56,607 bases of DNA, taken from contig JALOAT010000023.1 of assembly GCA_023228645.1 (NCBI GenBank), positions 1 through 56,607 on the forward strand. The letters are read 5' to 3'. Shown here piece by piece: positions 7,772 through 14,511 of the stretch. The notes under the pieces were generated by a model. That model was not told the DNA's origin. It made no database searches and was given only the letters and a program-made list of their open reading frames with translations. Every line of letters begins with the position of its first letter. The stretch's first letter is position 1. Source of the DNA: Gammaproteobacteria bacterium. GTDB lineage: Bacteria; Pseudomonadota; Gammaproteobacteria; Thiohalomonadales; Thiohalomonadaceae. Both the position numbers and the translations under genes were made by a program.

Positions 7772-8278
7772 ATGTTGAGAATTCTCAAACAGGCGTTGTG
7801 TACCGGGGTTGTGACTGAACCCGCGCCGACCGATGCGGAACTGGAGCAGGTCGGCGCCGAGTTGCGCCGCCGCATCGAGAAGCGTTTCGGCAGCAGTTTC
7901 GCCATCCGGCAGGTGGACGTGGGTTCGTGCAATGGTTGCGAACTGGAGATCCATGCCCTCAACAACCCCTACCACGACATCGAGCGTTTCGGTGTGCACT
8001 TCGTGGCCTCGCCGCGCCACGCGGACGCCCTGCTGGTGACCGGCCCGGTGTCGCGCCACATGGAAACCGCGCTGCGGCGTACCTGGCGCGCCACGCCCTC
8101 GCCCAAGTGGGTGATCGCCGCGGGTACCTGCGCCTGTGACGGCGGCGAGTTCGGTGTGTCCTATGCCAGTTGTGGTGCCGTGGAGAACGTCATCCCCGTG
8201 GACGTGAAAATCCCCGGCTGCCCGCCCACGCCGATAATGCTCATGAAGGCCTTGCTCGCGGCACTGAACCAGCGCTGA
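7772..8278 (+). CDS. hyfI: HyfI-like small subunit (NuoB family) with an intact proximal Fe-S cluster motif
   Basis: A 168-residue NuoB/hydrogenase small-subunit protein. It keeps the hydrogenase-type proximal cluster motif: CNGCE in VGSCNGCELEIHALNN, a third cysteine in AAGTCACDGGEFG and the fourth in PGCPPTPIMLMKALLA. Complex I NuoB instead has adjacent cysteines, so this subunit is hydrogenase-like although its partner HyfG lost the metal ligands. It should carry a [4Fe-4S] cluster at the HyfG interface and sit on the cytoplasmic face. It is shorter than E. coli HyfI (about 250 residues). It lies 318 bases after hyfG, probably in the same transcript, with a weak ribosome site. Confidence 0.88.
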   Translation: MLRILKQALCTGVVTEPAPTDAELEQVGAELRRRIEKRFGSSFAIRQVDVGSCNGCELEIHALNNPYHDIERFGVHFVASPRHADALLVTGPVSRHMETALRRTWRATPSPKWVIAAGTCACDGGEFGVSYASCGAVENVIPVDVKIPGCPPTPIMLMKALLAALNQR

Positions 8279-8289
8279 GCGGAATCAAT

Positions 8290-8340
8290 GCTACGTGACA
8301 CACGCGGTCGGAAGCATGTCACGTCGCTTCGCAACATGAC
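8290..8340. repeat. Dispersed hairpin repeat, family A (left half truncated)
   Basis: The right hairpin is complete at 8318-8340 (GTCACGT ... ACATGAC, with GC-TTC-GC core). Of the left hairpin only the distal arm GCTACGTGACA (8290-8300) remains. The half-site spacing resembles the full copy at 13303-13373. Confidence 0.65.
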
Positions 8341-8362
8341 CGGCGGGACGGCTGCAGAATTC

Positions 8363-8442
8363 GTCATTCCGGCGCAAGCCAGGTGCGAGCCGGAATCCAT
8401 CTTCCGGTCCTGGGAATGGACCCCGGCTTTCGCCGGGGTGAC
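8363..8442. repeat. Dispersed inverted repeat, family B
   Basis: Begins GTCATTCCGGCGCAAGCC and ends CCCGGCTTTCGCCGGGGTGA. It lies 22 bases from an A element, the same pairing seen at 144-260 and at 30347-30508. Confidence 0.75.
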
Positions 8443-8499
8443 GCCTCACCGTTCATCCAATCGCGGCCTGGGGCTGCTCCTACAGGCGATTCTTCTGCC

Positions 8500-10269
8500 T
8501 CAGCCGGTGACTTTCAGCAGTGTAGGCACGATCTCAGGGACGCGGTTTTCTTCCAGCACGCGGCCGTCGTCCACGCGGAACAGGAAATCCACTTCGCGCA
8601 GCACCGTCTGGTGATGGGCGATGATGAGCACGGTGCGGCCGCGCACCAGACGTTCCAGGCACTCGGTAATGGCCGCCTCGGTCTGGTTGTCCAGGGCGCT
8701 GGTGGGTTCGTCGAGCAGCAGGATGGGCGCATCCTTGAGGAAGGCGCGCGCCAGTGAAATGCGCTGGCGCTCACCGCCCGACATCAGCATGCCGCTGTCG
8801 CCCACTGGCGTGTCGTAGCCCTGCGGCAGCCGTGAAATGAACGCGTGCGCATCGGCACGCCGCGCCGCCTCCATGATCTCCGCACGGGTGGCGCCGGGCT
8901 TCGCATAGGCGATGTTTTCGGCCACCGTGGTGGAGAACAGCACCACCTCCTGGGACACCATGCTGAATTGCCGGCGCAGGTCGGCGATCTTCAGATCGCG
9001 GATGTCCTGGCCGTCGAGCAGGATGCGTCCCTGCTGCGGGTCGAACATGCGCACCAGCAGGTTGATCAGCGTGCTCTTGCCCGCGCCGGAGCGTCCGATG
9101 ATGCCGACGCTGGCGCCTGCCGGCAGGCGCAGTTTCACGTTTCGCAGCGTCGGGCGCTCGGTGTTCGGATAGGCAAAGGTCACATCGTCGAAGACGATCT
9201 CGCCGCGCGCCTCGTCCAGCGCACAGGCACCCGGCCGTTCCTCCACCATGGGCTTTTCGTCCAGCATGCCGAAGGCGCGTTCGGCGCTGGCAATGGCGCG
9301 CTGCTGCCCGGTGATGTGGTTGCCGATGGTCTGCAGCGGGCCATACAGCTGACCGATGTAGCCCATGATGAGCAGCAGGTCGCCCACGGCGATGGCACCC
9401 GCCTGCACGTCGCGCACGCCCAGGTAGAGGATGGTGGTGGTGCCCAGGGCGGTGGCGAGCCCGAGGCCCATGGAAAATACACCTTCCAGTTGCACCACGC
9501 GCAGGCGCGCGCGCAATCCCGCTCGGGCCGCGCCCAGGTAGCGCTGTTGCTCGCGCTGCTCCTGTCCGAACACCGTGACCACGCGCAGGGCGCCGAGCGC
9601 CTCCTGCACCACCGATTGCGCCGCGCTTTCCTTTTCACGTACCCCATGCCATTTGTTGCGCATGCGCGCCTGATTCATGTGGATGAGCAGGATGATGGGG
9701 ACCGCGGTCGCCAGCGCCACCAGCGCGAGCCGCGGTGCGATGAGCGAGGTGACGTACAGCATGCTGCCGAGGGACGTGAGCGCGAGAATCACGGGAACGA
9801 TCCCGTACAGGGCGGTCCACTGCAGGGCCGGCGCGTCCAGATTGATGCGATAGGCGGGTTCGTGACTGCCGCGTTTGAAATGACTGAGCAGCGAGGTGTG
9901 CAGGCTGTGCAGGAACAACCGGCCGCGGAAATCGAGCACCATGCGCTCGGCCACATATTCGCGCAGCAGCCAGTCGGCGGCGGTGTGCACGATGCCGAAC
10001 AAGGCAATCATGACCGACAGGATGATGGCCAGCGCGAGCACGGCCTCCGTTCCGGTACCAAAGCCCGCGGGCACGGCCCAGGCGACGTAGGCGGGCAGCG
10101 GCTGATCGCCCAAGACGTTGTCGACGATGAGCTTCAGCGGCAAGGGGGTGAGCAGGGCGAGCGGCGTCCAGGCCAGGCCGAGCAGCAGCACCAGGCCGAT
10201 GTGCGGCCAGTAGGCGCGCGCCTCCTTGAGGGCGCGTGCGTAGACGGCGAACGGCGCATTCTGTGCCAT
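8500..10269 (-). CDS. ABC exporter, fused membrane and ATPase domains (MsbA-like)
   Basis: A 589-residue half-transporter with an exporter-type membrane domain of about six helices (residues 20-330) and a C-terminal ATPase. The ATPase motifs are complete: Walker A GRSGAGKST (392-400), Q-loop SQEVVL (439-444), signature MSGGERQ (496-502), Walker B ILLLDEPTSALD (516-527) and switch His552. Two copies should form the working transporter, driving lipids, glycans or other amphiphiles across the inner membrane. It lies next to glycosyltransferase genes on the same strand, so export of a glycolipid or glycan precursor is a reasonable guess. The substrate cannot be read from the sequence. It is separated from the upstream genes by the oppositely oriented 74-residue gene, so it probably has its own promoter. 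Confidence 0.9.
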   Translation of the reverse strand: MAQNAPFAVYARALKEARAYWPHIGLVLLLGLAWTPLALLTPLPLKLIVDNVLGDQPLPAYVAWAVPAGFGTGTEAVLALAIILSVMIALFGIVHTAADWLLREYVAERMVLDFRGRLFLHSLHTSLLSHFKRGSHEPAYRINLDAPALQWTALYGIVPVILALTSLGSMLYVTSLIAPRLALVALATAVPIILLIHMNQARMRNKWHGVREKESAAQSVVQEALGALRVVTVFGQEQREQQRYLGAARAGLRARLRVVQLEGVFSMGLGLATALGTTTILYLGVRDVQAGAIAVGDLLLIMGYIGQLYGPLQTIGNHITGQQRAIASAERAFGMLDEKPMVEERPGACALDEARGEIVFDDVTFAYPNTERPTLRNVKLRLPAGASVGIIGRSGAGKSTLINLLVRMFDPQQGRILLDGQDIRDLKIADLRRQFSMVSQEVVLFSTTVAENIAYAKPGATRAEIMEAARRADAHAFISRLPQGYDTPVGDSGMLMSGGERQRISLARAFLKDAPILLLDEPTSALDNQTEAAITECLERLVRGRTVLIIAHHQTVLREVDFLFRVDDGRVLEENRVPEIVPTLLKVTG

Positions 10270-10542
10270 GCAAGACTCCGTAACCGCAGCGTTGAGAGCC
10301 CCGCGGTTTTACGGATTCGTCACGGGCCAAACTGTGGAACGGTTCACACAACATGCGCTCGTGCATGAATCGTGAGGGGATTTGCCGGGATCGTGCGGTC
10401 TGCGCAACGGGCACCGGCGGCAGAGGCTCTCGCGCTGCCGAGAACGATAAAAATATCTCATGCCGCTTGCGGAAAGCAGGCCGGAACAGCGTCTAAAGTT
10501 TTCTCAACGACCCCATCACGATTTCTTTAAAGAGGAGGCGCT

Positions 10543-10767
10543 ATGGCCAGACATATTGCCGACGAGGCTGCCGGATTGGTGGAGCCCCCGCGCGACGGCG
10601 AGTTCTTTCTGGACGAGGCGCCCGGTGTGGACGAGCGCATGGCGGGCGCCATCGAGCGCGCCATGGCCGGCACAGCCCGTTGGGTGACGCGTTTCCCGGT
10701 GCTGTCGCTGGGGCTTGCCGTAGGCTTCGGCGTGGTTGTCAGCTCCGCGGCATTTAATCTCATCTGA
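10543..10767 (+). CDS. Small one-helix membrane protein of unknown function
   Basis: A 74-residue protein that I do not recognise. The first 45 residues are soluble and acidic (DGEFFLDEAPGVDERMAGAIERAM), and the C-terminal third is one hydrophobic helix (FPVLSLGLAVGFGVVVSSAAF). Expression evidence is strong: GAGGAGG lies six bases before the ATG, and a 15-bp perfect terminator follows. A TAAAGTTT at 10494-10501 matches a sigma28 -35 box, but no convincing -10 follows. It is the only plus-strand gene between 8500 and 25400 and is transcribed away from the ABC exporter. Its shape suggests a membrane-tethered small protein; any function would be a guess. Confidence 0.72.
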   Translation: MARHIADEAAGLVEPPRDGEFFLDEAPGVDERMAGAIERAMAGTARWVTRFPVLSLGLAVGFGVVVSSAAFNLI

Positions 10768-10804
10768 TCGGCTTGTGCGCCGCCCTCGTGCGGTGAAATA
10801 CGCC

Positions 10805-10840
10805 ATGCAACGCGCCCCGTTTCGGGGCGCGTTGCATTTT
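10805..10840. terminator. Strong intrinsic terminator (probably bidirectional)
   Basis: ATGCAACGCGCCCCG (10805-10819) and CGGGGCGCGTTGCAT (10823-10837) form a perfect 15-bp stem with a TTT loop, followed by more T on the plus strand. It ends the 74-residue gene and may also serve the converging glycosyltransferase gene that stops at 10871. Confidence 0.9.
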
Positions 10841-10870
10841 CTGCGATCGATCCACCCCATGCGGTGCGAT

Positions 10871-11950
10871 TCACCTCATACGGCGCGGCAGTGCGGCGAG
10901 ATGCGATTCGAGTTCGACCGCACGGTGATCGCTGGTGTGCTCGGCAAGTACCCGGCGGCGCGCGTTCTCGCCGAGGGCGATGCGCTGGTCCGTCGGCATG
11001 CGGCGTAGCAGGTCCAGCACGTGTGCATGGCTGTCCGCCACGATGATTTCCTTCCCCGGGATGAAGAGGGTCTCGAGGCCTGCCCAGCGATCGCTCACGA
11101 TGGGCGTGGCGCATGCCGCGGCCTCGAACAGGCGCACGCTGGGTGACCAGCCGAGCCGGGCCATGTCCGCCCGCGTCACGTTCAGGGTGAAGCGCTGGCG
11201 GTTGTAGAACATGCGGTGCTCCGATGGCGGCAGGTGCTCGATGCGCGCGACGTTGTCGGACCAGACGATGCCCGCGGGATATTGCGGGCCGGCGCATACG
11301 AAGCGGCCTTCGCGCCACTGGCGCGCGGGTTCCAGGAGCAGGCGGTCGACGGCCGCCTGGCGATCCGGCGCATAGGTACCGATGTAGCCGAGGTCCCAAT
11401 ACTCGGAAACCGCCTCCGGGTGATACTGCGCAGGGTCCACCGAGCAGTACAGCGCCCTGGCCCGGGGTGCACCGAGGTCGCGCTCCAGGGTCTGCAACGT
11501 GGGGCCGCCGGTGAAGGAGAGATACAGATCGTATTCCTTCACCTGTGCCGGGCTCAGGTAGGCACAGGTGTCGTTGGCCAGTTGCGCCAGCGTAACCGGG
11601 GTGTCGATGTCATAGAACGCACGCACCCCGCGCGCCGTCGCGAGCACCCATTGGCCCACGGCGACGCCGTCCGGCACGTAGGAGCCAACGATCACCAGGT
11701 CGGCGTTGCGCACCTCTTCGGCGTAGCGTTCCGTCAACTCACCCACGCTGCCGTACAAGGCCGTGCGTCCGTAAGGTGGATGGGCCAGGTCGCGGTTTTG
11801 CGCATACCAGGACTTGTCGCGTTCGAGGAACAACACGTCATGACCACGACCAGCCAATGCACGCACGAGGCTGCGGTATGTGGTGGCATGGCCGTTGCCC
11901 CACGCGGAGGTGATGGACAGGCCGAGGATCACGATGCCGAGACGGGGCAT
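10871..11950 (-). CDS. CgeB-like glycosyltransferase (GT-B fold)
   Basis: A 359-residue protein of the CgeB/Glyco_trans_1_2 type. The N-terminal half opens with GIVILGLSITSAWGNGHATT, the usual sugar-acceptor domain start with a G-N-G-x-A loop. The C-terminal half has RLFEAAACATPIVSDRW, the nucleotide-sugar binding stretch with a conserved Glu, followed by HVLDLLRRMPTDQRIALGEN. A longer open frame extends upstream, but the ATG at 11950 is preceded by AAGGAAA and the extension overlaps the upstream GT4 gene, so 11950 is used. It sits 18 bases after the GT4 gene and is probably cotranscribed with it. It likely adds a sugar to a cell-surface glycan; donor and acceptor are unknown. Confidence 0.85.
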   Translation of the reverse strand: MPRLGIVILGLSITSAWGNGHATTYRSLVRALAGRGHDVLFLERDKSWYAQNRDLAHPPYGRTALYGSVGELTERYAEEVRNADLVIVGSYVPDGVAVGQWVLATARGVRAFYDIDTPVTLAQLANDTCAYLSPAQVKEYDLYLSFTGGPTLQTLERDLGAPRARALYCSVDPAQYHPEAVSEYWDLGYIGTYAPDRQAAVDRLLLEPARQWREGRFVCAGPQYPAGIVWSDNVARIEHLPPSEHRMFYNRQRFTLNVTRADMARLGWSPSVRLFEAAACATPIVSDRWAGLETLFIPGKEIIVADSHAHVLDLLRRMPTDQRIALGENARRRVLAEHTSDHRAVELESHLAALPRRMR

Positions 11951-11967
11951 GGAAGTTTCCTTTCGAG

Positions 11968-13113
11968 TCAGAGCGCTTCGCGCGCGGCGTGGGCGTGGAG
12001 CAGGCGGCGATAGAGCGCCAGGTAACCGTGGGTGCAGCGTTCGAGGGTGTAGCGGCGTGCGGCCACCATGGCCTTTTGCGCGTAACGGGTGCGCAGTGCA
12101 TCGTCGCCGGCGAGCCCATCGACGGCGCCGGCGAGGGCGTCCGCGTCGTCGGGCGGCACGAACAGCGCGGCGTCGCCCCACAGTTCGCGCAGGCTCGGGA
12201 TGTCTGCGAGCACCAGGGCACAGCCGTGCATGGCCGCCTCCAGGATCGACAGCCCGAACGGTTCGTAGCGCGCCGGTGAGGCGAACACCGCCGCGCGCGC
12301 ATACCAGGCGGCGAGCGTCTCCGGCGCCAGCACACCCAGGTGCGTGACCGGGCCGAGGTCGGCGTGCCAGCCGTCCGGGTGGCGGATCTCGCCGGCGAGA
12401 TAGAGCGGCCAGCGCATGCGCTCGGCGGCACGCACGGTGGTCTGTACATTCTTGGCCTCGTCCCAGAGCCGGCCGACCGTCAGCACGACGGGTTCCTTGG
12501 TCCACGCCCCGTCCGGGAGCGGCGGGAGGCCGTTGTGGATGACCTCGCCGTGGGGCACCGCACCATAGTGCGCACGCAGTGCGGCGAGCATGGCGCGTGA
12601 GGGCGCCACCACCGCGCGCGCGGCCGCCAGGCCGCTGCGGGTGGCCGCCTCGTAGCGTGTATAGCCGAGCGGTGGGCGCGCGCCATGCACCGCGCGCCAC
12701 CATGAATACACGCAGGAGTGCCCGACCACGAGATGCGGGGCATGCCAGGGCAGCACGCCATGGGCGTAACCGTTCAAATGAATCACGTCGGGGGCAATCC
12801 GTTCTTCGAGTGCAAGCAGCCAGTCGCCCGCGGCCGTCACGTCGGTCCACGGGGCGTTCATCCATTCCAGGCGGAAGGTGCTTTCGTACAGGTGCAGGCC
12901 GGCGACGGCGTCAGCGGCGCGCCGCTGTCCCGCGTCCGGCGCGGCCCCCATGGTCGCCAGGTGGACTTCGGTGCCGTGCACCGCAAGCCCCGCTGCGAGG
13001 TGCAGCGCGTACGTCCACACCCCGCCGACGGTGTCCGCCGTCATCAGGATGCGCAGCGGGCGCGTTGTGCCGCTCTCGCGAGAGCGGCCTGCCGAATCGG
13101 TGACCTGAACCAC
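11968..13113 (-). CDS. GT4-family glycosyltransferase
   Basis: A 381-residue GT-B glycosyltransferase of family 4. The acceptor domain starts with RPLRILMTADTVGGVWTYAL, the glycine-rich loop typical of family 4. The donor domain shows VLTVGRLWDEAKNVQTTV and the E-x7-E motif in YEPFGLSILEAAMHG, then LADIPSLRELWGDAALFV. These residues hold the nucleotide-sugar phosphates and make it a probable retaining transferase. Two residues before the family fold there is a short Ser/Arg-rich leader, so a start further inside is possible. It is the first gene of a pair with the CgeB-like gene downstream. It probably takes part in the same surface-glycan pathway as the genes at 18619-25344. Confidence 0.88.
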   Translation of the reverse strand: MVQVTDSAGRSRESGTTRPLRILMTADTVGGVWTYALHLAAGLAVHGTEVHLATMGAAPDAGQRRAADAVAGLHLYESTFRLEWMNAPWTDVTAAGDWLLALEERIAPDVIHLNGYAHGVLPWHAPHLVVGHSCVYSWWRAVHGARPPLGYTRYEAATRSGLAAARAVVAPSRAMLAALRAHYGAVPHGEVIHNGLPPLPDGAWTKEPVVLTVGRLWDEAKNVQTTVRAAERMRWPLYLAGEIRHPDGWHADLGPVTHLGVLAPETLAAWYARAAVFASPARYEPFGLSILEAAMHGCALVLADIPSLRELWGDAALFVPPDDADALAGAVDGLAGDDALRTRYAQKAMVAARRYTLERCTHGYLALYRRLLHAHAAREAL

Positions 13114-13302
13114 CAGAACAGCTTGGACGCAAAACGGGATCTTTCAAGGTGAAGTCAGCGATACCCGGAGCAAACTCTCGCGAAGACGCCGAGCGGTGAT
13201 GAAACCGGCGGCTTCATCATTCGGCCGTAGGAGCCCACCCCGTGGGCGAATAGTTTTTACACCCGCCAGCAGTTAACCGAAACCACATGCGCAGTGCGGT
13301 AG

Positions 13303-13373
13303 GTCACGTTGGCGCGCAGCGGCTACGTGACACATGCGGGTAGGGAGAATGTCACGTAGCTGCGCAACGTGAC
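13303..13373. repeat. Dispersed inverted repeat, family A (full two-hairpin form)
   Basis: Two facing hairpins: GTCACGTTGG ... GGCTACGTGAC (13303-13331) and GTCACGTAGCTGCGCAACGT plus GAC (13351-13373). The two hairpins are inverted copies of each other, so the whole 71 bases form a palindrome of palindromes. It lies in the 288-base gap before the HD-GYP gene stop, where a GTAGGAGCCCACCCCGTGGG motif (about 13226-13245) is the only other recognisable sequence. Confidence 0.75.
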
Positions 13374-13401
13374 TTACGGGACACAGATGGAGTGCGTTTT
13401 C

Positions 13402-14511
13402 TCAGGTTTCCGGCGCGTCCCAGTTAAAGTGTTTTTCCCGGAACAGGCGCGTGACGGCCTGTACCACCTGCGGGTCGTACAAGGTCCCGCTGTGCCGCTC
13501 CAGTTCTTCGAGCGCCGCCTCGATACCGAGTGCCGGCCGGTAGGGACGATGTGAGGCCATGGCCTCGACCACATCGGCGGCCGCCACGATGCGGGCCTCG
13601 CGGATGATGGCATCGCCCCGCAGCCCTTCCGGATAACCGCTGCCGTCGAGACGTTCGTGGTGTTGCAGGATCATTTCCTTCACCGGCCACGGAAAGCGGA
13701 CACCTTCGATGATCTCGTAGCCGACCTGGGCATGGCTGCGGATGATCGCCATTTCCATGTCGTTCAAGCGGCCTGGGCGGTTGAGGATCTCCGCGGGCAC
13801 ATAGATCATGCCCACGTCATGCACCAAGGCACCGAGATGAATGGCTTCGAGGGTGGATTGCGGCAGATCGAGTTCGCGGCCGATGGCGGTGGACAACACA
13901 CTGACGCGCTTTTGATGGCCCGCGGTATAGGGATCGCGCTTCTCCAGGGCAATCACCAAGGCTTCGATCACCTGCACCAGGGTGCCGCGCGCGACCTCCA
14001 GCGCCTCAAGGCGCTCCTCCTTAGCTTTCATCAACTCCGTGGTGCGTTCCTGCACCTGACGTTCCATGCCGGTATAGGCCTCCTGCAGGGCGCGGCGTGC
14101 GCGGCACAGCTCCAGGTGCATGTGCACGCGCGCCAGGACCTCCTCGATCTGGAATGGCTTGACGATGTAGTCCACGCCGCCAATCTGGAACGCCGTCACT
14201 TTGTCATCGGCCTCGTGCAGGGCGCTGATGAAGATCACCGGAATGGCGGCCGTGACCGGGTCCGCCTTCATGCGCCGGCATACCTCGTAGCCGTCCATCT
14301 CGGGCATGCGGATGTCGAGCAGGACAATATCGGGAAGCGCGGCCTGCATGGAGCGCAATGCCGTCGTGCCGCTGAGCGCCGGGCGCACCCGATAGCCGGC
14401 CTGTTCCAGCATGCCGCTCAGCACGCGCAGGTTGTTGGGATTGTCGTCGACGATGAGCACGCTGGCGGCTTGGGTAGTGGCGGCGCCGACGGTCCCGGTG
14501 CGGGGCATCAT
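13402..14511 (-). CDS. Response regulator with HD-GYP c-di-GMP phosphodiesterase output
   Basis: A 369-residue two-domain regulator. The receiver domain (about 15-135) has the acidic pair VDDNP, phosphoacceptor Asp66 in LLDIRMPEMDG and the lysine in IVKPF. A coiled-coil linker (about 135-180) leads to an HD-GYP domain with His231-Asp232 (ALVHDVGM), HHE at 284-286 and DGSGYP at 289-294. All metal and GYP residues are present, so active hydrolysis of cyclic di-GMP is expected. It starts in an ATGA overlap with the hybrid kinase gene and is the last gene of a three-gene sensory operon. The kinase is its likely phosphodonor. The position among glycosyltransferase genes fits c-di-GMP control of surface glycans, which is inference. 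Confidence 0.92.
   Translation of the reverse strand: MMPRTGTVGAATTQAASVLIVDDNPNNLRVLSGMLEQAGYRVRPALSGTTALRSMQAALPDIVLLDIRMPEMDGYEVCRRMKADPVTAAIPVIFISALHEADDKVTAFQIGGVDYIVKPFQIEEVLARVHMHLELCRARRALQEAYTGMERQVQERTTELMKAKEERLEALEVARGTLVQVIEALVIALEKRDPYTAGHQKRVSVLSTAIGRELDLPQSTLEAIHLGALVHDVGMIYVPAEILNRPGRLNDMEMAIIRSHAQVGYEIIEGVRFPWPVKEMILQHHERLDGSGYPEGLRGDAIIREARIVAAADVVEAMASHRPYRPALGIEAALEELERHSGTLYDPQVVQAVTRLFREKHFNWDAPET

Larger units (their letters stand above)
8279..8499. other. Convergent intergenic region filled with A, B and D repeats
   Basis: Between the stops of hyfI and the ABC exporter lie a partial A element (8290-8340), a B element (8363-8442) and a half D element (TCGCGGCCTGGGGCTGCTCC, about 8460-8485). 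No gene or T-tailed terminator was recognised; the B hairpin may act as a bidirectional transcription barrier. Confidence 0.6.

Noticed and set aside
8845..10368. 507-codon open frame opposite the ABC exporter
   Set aside because: The minus strand encodes a complete exporter with all ATPase motifs; the plus frame has none and shows antisense-type composition.
10494..10520. A sigma28 promoter for the 74-residue gene
   Set aside because: The -35 TAAAGTTT is exact but no sequence near GCCGATAA lies at the right distance.
11951..12865. N-terminal extension of the CgeB-like gene at 10871
   Set aside because: It would overlap the GT4 gene over 900 bases in another frame; AAGGAAA before the ATG at 11950 marks the true start.
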